A stretch of DNA of 64,000 nt, taken from Pedobacter chitinilyticus (GTDB taxonomy: Bacteria; Bacteroidota; Bacteroidia; Sphingobacteriales; Sphingobacteriaceae). The stretch is from assembly GCF_003313385.1 (NCBI RefSeq), contig NZ_QMHN01000006.1:111158-175157 (forward strand). Direction: 5' to 3'. A program made the position numbers and the translations under genes. Positions 24,680 through 33,424 of this stretch are shown piece after piece. Each line of letters begins with the position of its first letter. The first letter of the stretch is position 1. The notes below the pieces were generated by a model. That model saw nothing but the letters and a program-made list of their open reading frames with translations. It had not been told where the DNA came from and made no database searches.

Positions 24680-24717
24680 TACGTTTCATTCAGAGCGTAG
24701 CGAAGAATCAATATTTT

Positions 24718-24998
24718 AAACCACCTAAGACATCTGAGTTCATTTTAGATGTGTTGGGTGGTTTTTATTTTTGAATTTTTAACCATCTAAGACACCTTAG
24801 TTCATCTTAGATAAAACATCTAAATGATATTATTAAAATCTTCTTCTAGCACTCCTATATTAATCTTAGTCTTCTTAAATATTCTAAAATGTCTAAGGTG
24901 GTTTTATTAGTGCGTATTTTTTTAACCACCTAAGACACCTTAGTCCATCTTAGATTTCTTAGATTTCTTAGATGCTCTAAAATGTCTAAGGTGGTTAA
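24718..24998. repeat. Three related inverted-repeat elements between M28 gene and cydB
   Basis: Element A (24718-24764) is a hairpin AAACCACC...GGTGGTTT with an inner ACATCT/AGATGT stem and T-rich tail, usable as a terminator. Element B has arms 24781-24800 and 24883-24902. Element C has arms 24924-24943 (AACCACCTAAGACACCTTAG) and 24977-24996 (CTAAAATGTCTAAGGTGGTT). B and C have the same ends; C stops 2 bp before the cydB stop codon and can also terminate cydAB. Before A, 24687-24708 keeps a fragment of a GTAGCGAAGAATC-type repeat. Confidence 0.85.
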
Positions 24999-26003
24999 TT
25001 ATTCCTCTTTCTGCTGGAACTTATAAAACAAATACCCTAAAAACGGCAAAATCAATAAACTACCTAACACCAAGGCCCAACCCAAACTTTGTATCGTTTT
25101 ATCGGGACCAATGGTCGTATACAAAGAAATCACCTCCCCTCCTTTCAAACGGATAAAATTGGGAAAGTGCGCATAACTAATGGCTACCAAAATCATCGTC
25201 ACCTGAAACCCCGCCAATAAACGTAAAATCTTTGTTTTTCCCTTAAGCAATAGGTACCAAAGTAGCACTAGCGACAAACTGGCTAAACTTACGGCCGTTA
25301 ATCCAACTTTGTTGTAAATCACCCAGTTCATTAAAGGCACATTTTCCATCGCAGCACTAAAAAATACCATTGCACCAAAAACTACTGCCGCAATATTCAT
25401 ATATTCTGCCTTTTTGATAAAGCGCTTCTTATCTTCAACCGTTTTACACTCGCCAATTAAATAAATTGCCGCTAAAAAGCCACAAAGTGCTGTGGTGAAC
25501 AATCCTACGGAAATAGAAAACCAATTCAGCCAGCTAAAAATATAAGCATCCGCAAAGTTGTTGGCGTTCAAATCTATTTGTCCAGAAAGTACGCTACCCG
25601 CAATGATGCCTAAAAATAATGGGGTGATAAAGCTTGAATAAACAAAAACCTGGTTGTAAATGCCCTGCATGTTATCCTTCACCGCATCGTAATGCCTAAA
25701 CACAAAAGCAGTACCCCTAGCAATAATTCCTATAAGCATAATGGCTAAAGGGATATGCAAATGCACCGACATCGTGGTATAAATAAGCGGGAAGCCCACA
25801 AACAAAATCACGATGGCAATAATGAGCCACATGTGATTAGCTTCCCAAACGGGACCTATGGCATGATACATGGTATTACGCGTCTTGCTCCTATTCTTCT
25901 CCGAAGTGAAAAGCTCAATAATACCCGCCCCAAAATCGGCTCCGCCCAATAAAAAATACAGCAGAATGGCCAAACACAAAAAGATAATGACTACTTGTTC
26001 CAT
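24999..26003 (-). CDS. cydB: Cytochrome bd quinol oxidase subunit II
   Basis: Encodes 334 aa with about eight membrane segments. The family N-terminus is clear (GGADFGAGIIELFT), followed by YHAIGPVWEANHMWLI, which carries the conserved Trp/Glu/His residues, and TAFVFRHYDAV. Subunit II partners CydA in the quinol oxidase that reduces oxygen with high affinity, helping growth at low oxygen. Its start overlaps the cydA stop by 13 bp. No cydX is evident; the next downstream sequence is a repeat element. Confidence 0.94.
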   Translation of the reverse strand: MEQVVIIFLCLAILLYFLLGGADFGAGIIELFTSEKNRSKTRNTMYHAIGPVWEANHMWLIIAIVILFVGFPLIYTTMSVHLHIPLAIMLIGIIARGTAFVFRHYDAVKDNMQGIYNQVFVYSSFITPLFLGIIAGSVLSGQIDLNANNFADAYIFSWLNWFSISVGLFTTALCGFLAAIYLIGECKTVEDKKRFIKKAEYMNIAAVVFGAMVFFSAAMENVPLMNWVIYNKVGLTAVSLASLSLVLLWYLLLKGKTKILRLLAGFQVTMILVAISYAHFPNFIRLKGGEVISLYTTIGPDKTIQSLGWALVLGSLLILPFLGYLFYKFQQKEE

Positions 26004-27322
26004 GAGTCGGTATTTGAAGATTGATAAAGCACAGGAACCATTTTAATTTGTCGGTAAAGCAAAAAGATAACAATTAAACTAAGCGAGAAATAAATGGCCG
26101 AAAAGAGATAAAATGACCAAGCAATACCTGGCATTGGAGTTACTGCATCCTTGGTACGCATAATACCATTGATGATCCAAGGTTGCCTGCCTACTTCTGT
26201 CACTGTCCAACCCGCTTCCAAAGCAATGTATCCCAATGGGATGGCAAAAACGAAGAGCTTCAGTAACCATTTACTATTCAAAACGGTCTTCCTTCGCCAT
26301 AAAACAATGATATAAGTCACTGAAATTACCATCATGATGGTACCCAAACCCACCATTATTTGGAAAGCATAATGGGTAATGGCTACTGGTGGATGCTCAT
26401 CCTCGGGAATTTGATCGAGGCCTTTCACCTCCGCCTTGAAATCGCCATGCGCTAAAAAACTTAAAGCTCCAGGAATCTCAATCGCTTTGCTCACCGTTTT
26501 ATTTTTTTCATCCACAATACCACCAATCAATAACGGTGCAGGCTTCTCGGTTTTATATAAGGCTTCCATGGCCGCTAACTTAGCAGGCTGTCGTTGAGCC
26601 ACATCTTTAGCCGAAATATCACCACTTATGGGCTGTAATAATGCAGCAACCGTTGCAAAAGCAGCCGCAATTTTAAATGACTTATAATGGAAATCCGTAT
26701 GCTGTTTCTTCAAAATCATCAAAGCATGCACACCCGCTACCGCAAAACCCGTAGCCGTAAAAGCAGCCAAACACATGTGTAATGCCTGCGTAAACCAAGC
26801 ATCGTTAAACATCGCTTTAATAGGGTCAATATTGGTGTATTGTCCATTTACGTACTCAAAACCAGCAGGACTATTCATCCACGCGTTGGCAGCAACCACC
26901 AAAATACCCGAAGCAAGGCCGCTTACTCCTACCACCACGCCAGTAAACCAATGGAACCATTTATTGAGTTTTTCCCATCCATATAAAAAGAACCCTAAAG
27001 CAATGGCCTCAATAAAAAAGGCCGTACCTTCTAAAGAAAAGGGCATGCCAAATATAGGGCCTGCATGCTCCATAAACTTAGGCCAAAGTAACCCCAGCTC
27101 AAACGAAAGCATGGTGCCCGAAACGGCACCTGTAGCAAAGAAAATAGCCACCCCCTTGCTCCATGCCTTGGTAATGTGCTTATAAACTTCATTGTTTGTT
27201 TTTAACCACTTGTAGTGCGAAACCGCCATAAAAAACGGCATCACCATACCAATACAAGCATAAATAATGTGAAAACCCAAAGAGAGGGCCATTTGCGAAC
27301 GGGCTGCTAAAAAATCATCCAT
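25991..27322 (-). CDS. cydA: Cytochrome bd quinol oxidase subunit I
   Basis: Encodes 443 aa from ATG at 27322 (MDDFLAARSQMALSLGFH), preferred over a TTG at 27346. The first His (LGFHIIYA) is the expected high-spin haem ligand; the second, low-spin haem His fits ALHMCLAAFTATGF, and the Met ligand lies further on. The quinol-binding loop between helices 6 and 7 is short, so it belongs to the short-Q-loop group. The inner-membrane enzyme would take electrons from quinol reduced by NDH-2. Forms an operon with cydB. Confidence 0.94.
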   Translation of the reverse strand: MDDFLAARSQMALSLGFHIIYACIGMVMPFFMAVSHYKWLKTNNEVYKHITKAWSKGVAIFFATGAVSGTMLSFELGLLWPKFMEHAGPIFGMPFSLEGTAFFIEAIALGFFLYGWEKLNKWFHWFTGVVVGVSGLASGILVVAANAWMNSPAGFEYVNGQYTNIDPIKAMFNDAWFTQALHMCLAAFTATGFAVAGVHALMILKKQHTDFHYKSFKIAAAFATVAALLQPISGDISAKDVAQRQPAKLAAMEALYKTEKPAPLLIGGIVDEKNKTVSKAIEIPGALSFLAHGDFKAEVKGLDQIPEDEHPPVAITHYAFQIMVGLGTIMMVISVTYIIVLWRRKTVLNSKWLLKLFVFAIPLGYIALEAGWTVTEVGRQPWIINGIMRTKDAVTPMPGIAWSFYLFSAIYFSLSLIVIFLLYRQIKMVPVLYQSSNTDSWNK

Positions 27323-27496
27323 AAGTTGGGGAATTGGATTAAACAAATATAGGACCTAAGCCATTAACTCGTCGGCAGTTAATCACCTTTCAAAGAGATA
27401 TTTAAAATATAGAACGTTTATAAATTAAACTCTTTTTGGGAGAACCATTTTATATTCATTATTGGAAAAGCAAATTCAGCACCCTTTTGTAAAAGC

Positions 27497-27619
27497 AGTC
27501 CCGCTATCCGCTACAATCTTTTTGTGAATCTTACTGCTTTTAAACCTCGTAGGTTTTAAAAACCTACAAGTTTTCGTTAAGAATTACAACAAAAAGTATT
27601 TCCGCTACTATCGGGTTTA
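27497..27619. repeat. Composite dispersed element, second copy (inverse)
   Basis: Read on the minus strand it has the same two flanks as 788-950: TAAACCCGAT...GCGGAAATACTTTTTGT (27619-27588) and AAAAAGATTGTAGCGGATAG with CGGGACT (about 27524-27497). The core is different: an AAACCTCGTAGGTTT-type hairpin at 27542-27575. Nearby, a word with TATAGAACGTTTATAAATTA is duplicated (27392-27430 and 27661-27697). The gap 27323-28259 contains no convincing gene. Confidence 0.75.
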
Positions 27620-27720
27620 GTCAATTTACGATAATGAAGTTGTCGTGAAACTTGCCCATAAAAGAGATGTTTAAAATAGAACGTTTATAAATTAAGCAAC
27701 TCATTACAATATTTGGGTGC

Positions 27721-28097
27721 GATGTTTCATCTCCAAGGTACATCATTTCTCCTCAGAGGCCCATTATTGCTCTTCTAAGGAGCAATGTTTCTCCTTTAAG
27801 GCACATCATTGCTCCTAAAAGCACCAACATTTCTCCTTTGAGGTGCAATTTTTCTCTTCAAAGGTCCATTATTGCTCTTCCGAGGAGCAATGTTTCTCCT
27901 TTGAGGTACATAATTATTCCTAAAAGCACCAACATTTCTCCTTTGAGGTGCAATTTTTCTCTTCAAAGGTCCATTATTGCTCTTCCGAGGAGCAATGTTT
28001 CTCCTTTGAGGTACATAATTATTCCTAAAAGCACCAACATTTCTCCTTTGAGGTGCAATTTTCTCCTTCGAGCAGCAATTTGCTCTTCGAAGAAGCC
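27721..28097. repeat. 21-bp minisatellite, 18 units, 105-bp higher-order repeat
   Basis: The sequence divides into 18 consecutive units, 17 of 21 bp and one (28057-28076) of 20 bp. The consensus is near AATNTTTCTCCTTTGAGGTGC. Units 6-10 (27826-27930) and 11-15 (27931-28035) are essentially the same 105-bp block, and 28036 starts a third. Because 21 is divisible by 3, one frame stays open (27838-28284) as a 7-residue repeat, but no start signal or domain supports a gene. A CTCTTTTTTGGGATAACCAT word after the array also occurs before it (27427-27450). Confidence 0.92.
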
Positions 28098-28259
28098 TAA
28101 ACTCTTTTTTGGGATAACCATTGTTTATCTAACTACAATCCCGTATATACGGGATGAGGTATTTATAAAGAATACGCAAAGTTTGAAACACAACAAGACT
28201 ATAAAATTCCTTAAATATTTAAATTATCTTAGATGGATAAATCGAATTAAACAACTCAA

Positions 28260-29048
28260 ATGGCTTCTCGTTCAACGCTTCTGATTATACTTTGTCTTTT
28301 ATCTAGTCACCTGTTTTCCCAAACCAGCATCCCCAACCATCTTTATACCTTTGGTCATGCCAGTGCCTTTATTGGAGGTTTATACGATGCACATATCAGC
28401 TATGGGCAAATAAAGCCTTACGGAAATTTTGGATTGGGAGCTCCAGATCAACTAGATGGCGAAATCGTTATTTTCAACAATAAATTCTATCAAACACAAT
28501 CTTCTGGAAAAACCTTTGAAATTCGATACACGGAGAAAACTCCTTTTGTCATCATCAACCAATTCAAAAGTGACCAAAGCATCAAAAAAACAGGACCACT
28601 CACTAAAGACCAGCTATTTCAGTTATTAGATAGCGTTTTAACCAAGAAAAATGGCATTTACGCAGTACATGTCCGAGCAAAATTTGCCTTCGTAAAGACC
28701 AGGGCATTTCCTATTATTGCTGAAAAACCGTATCAACCGATGGCTCAGTTATTGTCTCTTCAAAAATTTTTCAATTACGAAAATGTTGAAGGCGATTTAA
28801 TAGGATACCGTCTTCCAGCTTATATGGAAGGGCCAAACATTACAGGCTATCATTTCCACTTCCTTTCTGACGATAAAACCAAGGGAGGCCACTTAATTGA
28901 TGTCATCCTCAACAATATGACTATCGAAATTGATGAACTGGATGGTTTTTCTATTTTCCCTCCATCAACAGAAGCTTTTCAAAAATTTGATTTAGAAAAA
29001 GACCGAAGAAACGAAGTAAAAGCAGTGGAACTTGGCAAGAAAAATTAA
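28260..29048 (+). CDS. budA: Alpha-acetolactate decarboxylase, with signal peptide
   Basis: Encodes 262 aa. It decarboxylates 2-acetolactate to acetoin. Family features are LYTFGHASAFIGGLYD, FGLGAPDQLDGEIV, the Glu/Arg region KKNGIYAVHVRAKF with VKTRAF, the EGDLIGYRLP turn, and the zinc site GYHFHFLSDD with GGHLIDV (three His). The N-terminus is a clear signal peptide (TLLIILCLLSSHLFSQ), unlike most cytoplasmic homologues, so the enzyme is probably periplasmic or secreted. No budB or budC neighbour is present. It is tail to tail with the MBL gene, 2 bp apart. Confidence 0.9.
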   Translation: MASRSTLLIILCLLSSHLFSQTSIPNHLYTFGHASAFIGGLYDAHISYGQIKPYGNFGLGAPDQLDGEIVIFNNKFYQTQSSGKTFEIRYTEKTPFVIINQFKSDQSIKKTGPLTKDQLFQLLDSVLTKKNGIYAVHVRAKFAFVKTRAFPIIAEKPYQPMAQLLSLQKFFNYENVEGDLIGYRLPAYMEGPNITGYHFHFLSDDKTKGGHLIDVILNNMTIEIDELDGFSIFPPSTEAFQKFDLEKDRRNEVKAVELGKKN

Positions 29049-29050
29049 AA

Positions 29051-29953
29051 CTATTTCATGGTAAGTTCTGCATAAGCCGCATTCAAGCTTCTAGCAATAC
29101 CATCGCCTTGCCATTCTGGCGCCCCAGGAATTTCAGTTGCCTTCAGTATTTCGTCTTTAGTTTTTCCAGCTTTAATTTCCTTTCCTACAAAATCAAGTAG
29201 CGATTGCAAGTAGTTTTTAAATGCCAATACATCGGCTTTGCCACCTGTAATTTTTTCAGGGTCGCGGCTATGGCCAAAAATGAACATCGTATTGTTATCA
29301 AACTGTGCGACAATCCTATCTAAAACATTTACCCAATTGGCAATATTTGCGCCGTTTGCAGTATCAATAAATGGGTAACGACGGTTAAATACTAAATCGC
29401 CAACATGGGCTATATTCGCATTTTCAAAATGGTAGATACTATCGCCATTGGTATGCCCAGGGCCAAAATAATAGGCGGTAATTCTTTCTCCGTCTACTTT
29501 GGTCTTCCAACCATCATTCCCAAAAGTAAGGTCAGGCAACAACTGTTTATCCAAACTATTGGCTTTTTCTGCGGTTGCACGTTGATTTTTCAAGGAATTT
29601 TCGTGCGCCACTACGTGCTCTGCCAATCCCCTAAAAACAATATTTCCGCCTGTATGGTCACCATGATGGTGTGTATTGAGCAAGTATTTAAAAGGTTTGT
29701 TGCCTAGTTTTTTCAGTTCTTCAATCACATGTGGCGCAGAGTTTGGAAACTGCGAATCGACTACCGTAAAACCGTCTTTACTATTTAACCAAGCGATAGT
29801 TCCACCCTGTTCGGTAAAAACACCTACATTATTTCGTAAAGGTTTAAACTGATAAGCTTGCTGAAAAACACCGTTTGCAAAAGCATTGGATTTATAAATA
29901 GAAAGGATGGCTAATGCCAAAGCAGATTGTTGGATGAATTGTCGACGTTCCAT
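29051..29953 (-). CDS. Exported MBL-fold metallo-hydrolase
   Basis: Encodes 300 aa from ATG at 29953, directly before a twin-arginine-like signal (MERRQFIQQSALALAIL); the longer open frame to 30094 is rejected because it runs through a terminator. The metal motif HHHGDH is at 95-100, a later His fits GPGHTNGDSI, and an Asp/His pair lies in VGDLVF and IFGHSRDP. These features place it in the MBL superfamily near quinone-dehydrogenase-associated or subclass B-like hydrolases. The substrate is unknown and beta-lactam activity should not be assumed. Confidence 0.85.
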   Translation of the reverse strand: MERRQFIQQSALALAILSIYKSNAFANGVFQQAYQFKPLRNNVGVFTEQGGTIAWLNSKDGFTVVDSQFPNSAPHVIEELKKLGNKPFKYLLNTHHHGDHTGGNIVFRGLAEHVVAHENSLKNQRATAEKANSLDKQLLPDLTFGNDGWKTKVDGERITAYYFGPGHTNGDSIYHFENANIAHVGDLVFNRRYPFIDTANGANIANWVNVLDRIVAQFDNNTMFIFGHSRDPEKITGGKADVLAFKNYLQSLLDFVGKEIKAGKTKDEILKATEIPGAPEWQGDGIARSLNAAYAELTMK

Positions 29954-29962
29954 ATTGCAAAA

Positions 29963-29990
29963 CAAAAAACCACGACTTGATCGTCGTGGC
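29963..29990 (-). terminator. Intrinsic terminator after the 30218 gene
   Basis: CCACGAC (29970-29976) pairs with GTCGTGG (29983-29989) around a 6-base loop. On the minus strand TTTTTTG follows, so it ends the small gene starting at 30218, just before the MBL gene. Confidence 0.85.
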
Positions 29991-30014
29991 TTAAATTTAA
30001 ATAAATATTTCTGA

Positions 30015-30218
30015 TTAAAAGCCAGTACCTGGTGTAGTTCCTGGTTCATGACCATCACCCAATGGCTTATGCTTACGAGAATGGTTTTTGGCAAACTTGC
30101 TACTAATGGTAGAAGAAGGACTACTCTCTATATTTTCCTCAGTTCTTGTAGGTTTCGTTTTATCAATATCAATCAGGTCGTTCCTAACTTCCTTTTCTTT
30201 CTTATCTTTATTTTCCAT
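30015..30218 (-). CDS. Small acidic/basic low-complexity protein
   Basis: Encodes 67 aa from ATG at 30218 (MENKDKKEKEVRNDL); an upstream in-frame ATG at 30278 lies in a duplicated leader copy and is less likely. The protein is hydrophilic, with a Lys/Glu-rich start, Ser/Thr-rich middle and a Gly/Pro end (GDGHEPGTTPGTGF). It has no signal peptide. I do not recognise a function. It has its own terminator, so it is probably monocistronic. Confidence 0.55.
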   Translation of the reverse strand: MENKDKKEKEVRNDLIDIDKTKPTRTEENIESSPSSTISSKFAKNHSRKHKPLGDGHEPGTTPGTGF

Positions 30219-30356
30219 GATCTTATAATTTTTATTTAACAGTGATGGAGCTATCCCAATAAACTGAGATGGTTCCATGATCTTAAATTTTGGTACGTTT
30301 ATTTAACAAAACTCATTCAACGATTGTTTTGTAACATCACTAAACCATTTAACAGA

Positions 30357-31013
30357 ATGAAAAAAGCAATTTTATTTGGGGCAAGCGGTTTTGTTGGGGG
30401 CTACCTGCTTCATGATTTGCTGCAAAGCGATAGCTATGAAGAAGTGATAGTGGTGGTGCGCAAACCCTTGGAAGTACAACATCCCAAATTAAAAACCGTT
30501 ATTGCCCACTATGAAACTTTAGCCCAGTATCAAAATGAACTAGTGGCAGATGACGTATTTATAGCATTGGGCACTACCAAGAAAAAAACTCCCGATGAGA
30601 AAATCTATTATCAAATAGATCATGATTATCCTGTATTGGCGGCACAATTAACTAAAGCCAATGGTGCAAAATCAGTATTGATGGTGAGTGCTGTGGGCGC
30701 CAACGTCAATTCTTCTATTTTCTACGTTAAAACAAAGGGCGAAACTGAAAGAGATGTTATTGAAGTTGGTTTTGAACATACCCACATTTTTCAGCCATCA
30801 ATGATTATGGGCAATAGGGCAGAAAGCAGACCTTTGGAGAAAGTTTTCATCGGTATCTTCAGCGTAGTAAACCTCCTTTTGATTGGAAAACTGAACAAAT
30901 ACAAAGGAATAAGTGCTAAAGACATTGCAAAGGCTATGTTTACAGCCGCGCAACAACCTGCCGAAAAAGTAAAGGTTTATCAATGGAAAGAAATGCAGCA
31001 TTTATTGCAATAA
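30357..31013 (+). CDS. NAD(P)-binding atypical SDR protein
   Basis: Encodes 218 aa from ATG at 30357, which starts right before the Rossmann motif (AILFGASGFVGG, residues 4-15). FIALGTTKKKTP, VLMVSAVGANVNSS, FYVKTKGETERDV and IFQPSMIMGNRAE follow the pattern of the HTATIP2/TIP30-like atypical short-chain dehydrogenases. The classical YxxxK is replaced by Y-V-K-T-K, kept in spacing. Substrate unknown; some relatives are regulators rather than enzymes. Confidence 0.8.
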   Translation: MKKAILFGASGFVGGYLLHDLLQSDSYEEVIVVVRKPLEVQHPKLKTVIAHYETLAQYQNELVADDVFIALGTTKKKTPDEKIYYQIDHDYPVLAAQLTKANGAKSVLMVSAVGANVNSSIFYVKTKGETERDVIEVGFEHTHIFQPSMIMGNRAESRPLEKVFIGIFSVVNLLLIGKLNKYKGISAKDIAKAMFTAAQQPAEKVKVYQWKEMQHLLQ

Positions 31014-31076
31014 TTTTTTCGGACTGCCATAGGGTTGTCAGTGTGAATTTTATTTTTGCGGCAAACAATCCATCAA

Positions 31077-31553
31077 ATGTCGCAACAGAAACCGCTTGTA
31101 GAAAAAGACTATCTCCTTAAAAAATTCAACGGGAAAGGTGGTTGGACTTTTATTGAACTCCCAGAAATAAAACCTGATAGGAAACGCTATTTTGGATGGG
31201 TGAAGGTAAGCGGCTTTATTGATGATTATGAACTTCAGCATTACCCTTTGCAATCTATGGGGAATGGTAATTTGTTTTTGCCTGTTAAAGCAGAAATACG
31301 AAAGCAAATCAACAAACAAGCTGGAGATTTGGTGAGGGTGGTACTATATAGCGACATAGATACCGATACCAATATTACAGAAGAATTAAAAGCGTGTTTG
31401 GAAGAAGTTCCCGAAGCTTATGAAAAATTCAACATGCTTTCAATTAGTAAGCAAAAAGCTTATATTGATTGGATTTCTACGGCTAAAAACGACGAAACTA
31501 AAGTTCAACGTATTATTAGTATCATTGACCAAATTTTGGCTTTAAAGAAATAA
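31077..31553 (+). CDS. DUF1905/YdeI-like protein
   Basis: Encodes 158 aa from ATG at 31077; upstream in-frame codons precede the likely promoter (TATTTTTG near 31050). The N-terminal beta-barrel-like domain has FNGKGGWTFIELPE and GWVKVSGFIDDYEL (DUF1905), and the C-terminal helix bundle has FNMLSISKQKAYIDWISTAK, typical of the YdeI/OmdA C-terminal domain. Function unknown. It may share a transcript with tag, 29 bp downstream. Confidence 0.8.
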   Translation: MSQQKPLVEKDYLLKKFNGKGGWTFIELPEIKPDRKRYFGWVKVSGFIDDYELQHYPLQSMGNGNLFLPVKAEIRKQINKQAGDLVRVVLYSDIDTDTNITEELKACLEEVPEAYEKFNMLSISKQKAYIDWISTAKNDETKVQRIISIIDQILALKK

Positions 31554-31582
31554 TTAGAAACAGCGATTAACCATCAACAAAT

Positions 31583-32134
31583 ATGAGCTATTGCAGCGTT
31601 ATCCCTAGCATGCAGCCCAACGAACGTAGGGCTTTACATTCCAACTACCATGACAATCATTATGGTTTTCCTATTCACGACGATAATGAGCTTTTTGGAA
31701 GGTTAATTTTAGAGATTAACCAAGCGGGCTTAAGCTGGGAAACCATTTTAAAGAAAGAAGAGGGTTTTAGAAAAGCCTATGCCAATTTTGACATTAAAAA
31801 GATAGCCAATTTTAACGAAGCTGATAGGGAACGTTTATTGCAAGACCTTGGTATTATTCGCAATAAATTAAAAGTAAATGCTGCAATAGAAAACGCTAAA
31901 ACCATTTTACAACTTCAAAAAGAATTTGGCAGCTTTGAGAAATGGTTGGAAAGTCATCATCCCAAAACGAAGGCAGAATGGGTAAAATTGTTTAAAAAGA
32001 CTTTTAAGTTTACTGGTGGAGAGATTGTAGGAGAGTTTTTAATGAGTATTGGCTATTTGGCGGGTGCGCATGATGCCAGCTGTCCTATCCATGGAAAAGT
32101 GCTGAAGAGTAATCCAAAGTGGGTTAATCAATAA
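31583..32134 (+). CDS. tag: DNA-3-methyladenine glycosylase I
   Basis: Encodes 183 aa. It removes 3-methyladenine from alkylated DNA as the first step of base excision repair. The zinc snap of Tag is visible: Cys4, His23 (in NYHDNHYG), and the His/Cys pair in GAHDASCPIHG near the C-terminus. LSWETILKKEEGFRKAYANFD with the catalytic Glu is conserved. It ends just before an AAACCTCGTAGG palindrome. Confidence 0.93.
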   Translation: MSYCSVIPSMQPNERRALHSNYHDNHYGFPIHDDNELFGRLILEINQAGLSWETILKKEEGFRKAYANFDIKKIANFNEADRERLLQDLGIIRNKLKVNAAIENAKTILQLQKEFGSFEKWLESHHPKTKAEWVKLFKKTFKFTGGEIVGEFLMSIGYLAGAHDASCPIHGKVLKSNPKWVNQ

Positions 32135-32147
32135 GTTTTTTCTCCAA

Positions 32148-32180
32148 AAACCTCGTAGGTTTTAGAAACCTACGAGGTTT
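32148..32180. repeat. AAACCTCGTAGGTTT palindromic repeat
   Basis: AAACCTCGTAGGTTT (32148-32162) and AAACCTACGAGGTTT (32166-32180) are perfect 15-bp inverted copies with loop TAG. Each arm is itself nearly palindromic. The same hairpin type forms the core at 27542-27575. It may terminate tag. Confidence 0.88.
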
Positions 32181-32195
32181 AAAGTCCACAAGAAC

Positions 32196-32230
32196 AAAAA
32201 AGGGAAATCTATCAAGACCTCCCCTTTTTT
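32196..32230 (-). terminator. Terminator of the cysteine desulfurase gene
   Basis: On the minus strand GGGGAGGTCT pairs with AGATTTCCCT (with G.U pairs) around TGAT, then a TTTTTT tail. Confidence 0.7.
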
Positions 32231-32247
32231 ATACATTAATATTTTGA

Positions 32248-33396
32248 TTACGCCAAAGCGTTCTGCTTTACCACCATTTTAACTTTCTCCAACGTATAGT
32301 CAATTTCTTCTTTAGTCGTGTATTTACTAAAAGAAAAACGCACCGCAGGACGATTTGGATCGGCTTTGATGCCGTTAAGCACGTGCGAACCTATGTTAGA
32401 ACCTGAAGAACAAGCACTGCCCCCAGACGCACAAATACCATTGATATCTAAATTGAATAATAACATATCTGCCATTTCCATTTCAGGAAAAGATACGTTC
32501 AAAACAGTGTACAAGCTTTTGTCCGCATCCGTTTCACCGTTGAAAGAAATCCCAGGAATTTCGGCAATTAACTGCTGTTTCATATAGTCCTTTAAGCCTT
32601 GTACATGGTTTTGGTGCTGTTCCATTTCGGCATAAGCAATTTCTAGAGATTTAGCTAAACCAACAATACCATATACATTTTCGGTACCACCACGCATGTT
32701 ACGCTCTTGCGCACCACCATAAATCATTGGCGGAATTTTAATGCTGTTGTTCACGTACAAAAATCCAACACCTTTTGGACCATGAAGTTTATGTGCTGCA
32801 CAAACAATGAAATGAGCTTTCAGCTTGCGCACATCATGTGGGTAATGGCCCATGGTTTGTACGGTGTCGGCATGGTAAATGGCATTATATTTTTCACATA
32901 AATCGCCTACTTTTTCCATGTCGGTTAAAGTACCTAATTCGTTATTGGCATGCATTAAAGAAACAAAACTGCGTTCGTTATTTTGCAAAAGCTCTTCTAA
33001 ATGAGCGTAGTCTACATTTCCTTTTTCATCAATATTTACGAAACTAAGTTTATCTATCACGCCATCTTTAAGCAACATGTTCAACGTGTGCTCTACCGCA
33101 TGGTGTTCAATGGTAGAAGTAATGGCATGTTTAATCCCATAAGCGGCAATTCCACAACGAATAGCGGTGTTATCTGCTTCGGTACCACCAGAGGTAAAGA
33201 AAACTTCTGAAGGAGACGCGTTAAGCAGTGTAGCTACTGTTTTGCGTGCTTTCTCTACCAAGGTTCTCACCTCACGACCCAACGCATGTATGGCAGAAGG
33301 ATTTCCGTAGTAATTTTGCATTACGTTGGTCATTTCTTCCACTACAGCAGGGTCAAGGGGTGTGGTAGCTGCATTGTCTAAATAAACTCGTTTCAT
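32248..33396 (-). CDS. Cysteine desulfurase (IscS/NifS-like)
   Basis: Encodes 382 aa. This PLP enzyme takes sulfur from cysteine for Fe-S clusters or tRNA thiolation. YLDNAATTPLDP, TSGGTEADN, the PLP lysine Lys203 in AAHKLHGPKG, GTENVYGIVG and the persulfide cysteine Cys329 in ASGGSACSSG are all present. The short SACSSG loop is of the group I IscS/NifS type. It stands alone without IscU or SufBCD, and could serve the ferredoxin, IscX and HscA encoded elsewhere in the window. Confidence 0.92.
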   Translation of the reverse strand: MKRVYLDNAATTPLDPAVVEEMTNVMQNYYGNPSAIHALGREVRTLVEKARKTVATLLNASPSEVFFTSGGTEADNTAIRCGIAAYGIKHAITSTIEHHAVEHTLNMLLKDGVIDKLSFVNIDEKGNVDYAHLEELLQNNERSFVSLMHANNELGTLTDMEKVGDLCEKYNAIYHADTVQTMGHYPHDVRKLKAHFIVCAAHKLHGPKGVGFLYVNNSIKIPPMIYGGAQERNMRGGTENVYGIVGLAKSLEIAYAEMEQHQNHVQGLKDYMKQQLIAEIPGISFNGETDADKSLYTVLNVSFPEMEMADMLLFNLDINGICASGGSACSSGSNIGSHVLNGIKADPNRPAVRFSFSKYTTKEEIDYTLEKVKMVVKQNALA

Positions 33397-33424
33397 TTTT
33401 ATTTGTGTGTTAGTTAGTGTTGTT

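Noticed and set aside
27721..28097. CRISPR array
   Set aside because: Direct 21-bp tandem units with 105-bp blocks and no unique spacers.
27838..28284. 148-codon open frame through the 21-bp array
   Set aside because: It stays open only because the unit is a multiple of three; no ribosome binding site or domain, and it overlaps budA.
29051..29953. Metallo-beta-lactamase resistance gene
   Set aside because: The MBL motif is shared by many hydrolases; nothing here is specific for beta-lactam hydrolysis.
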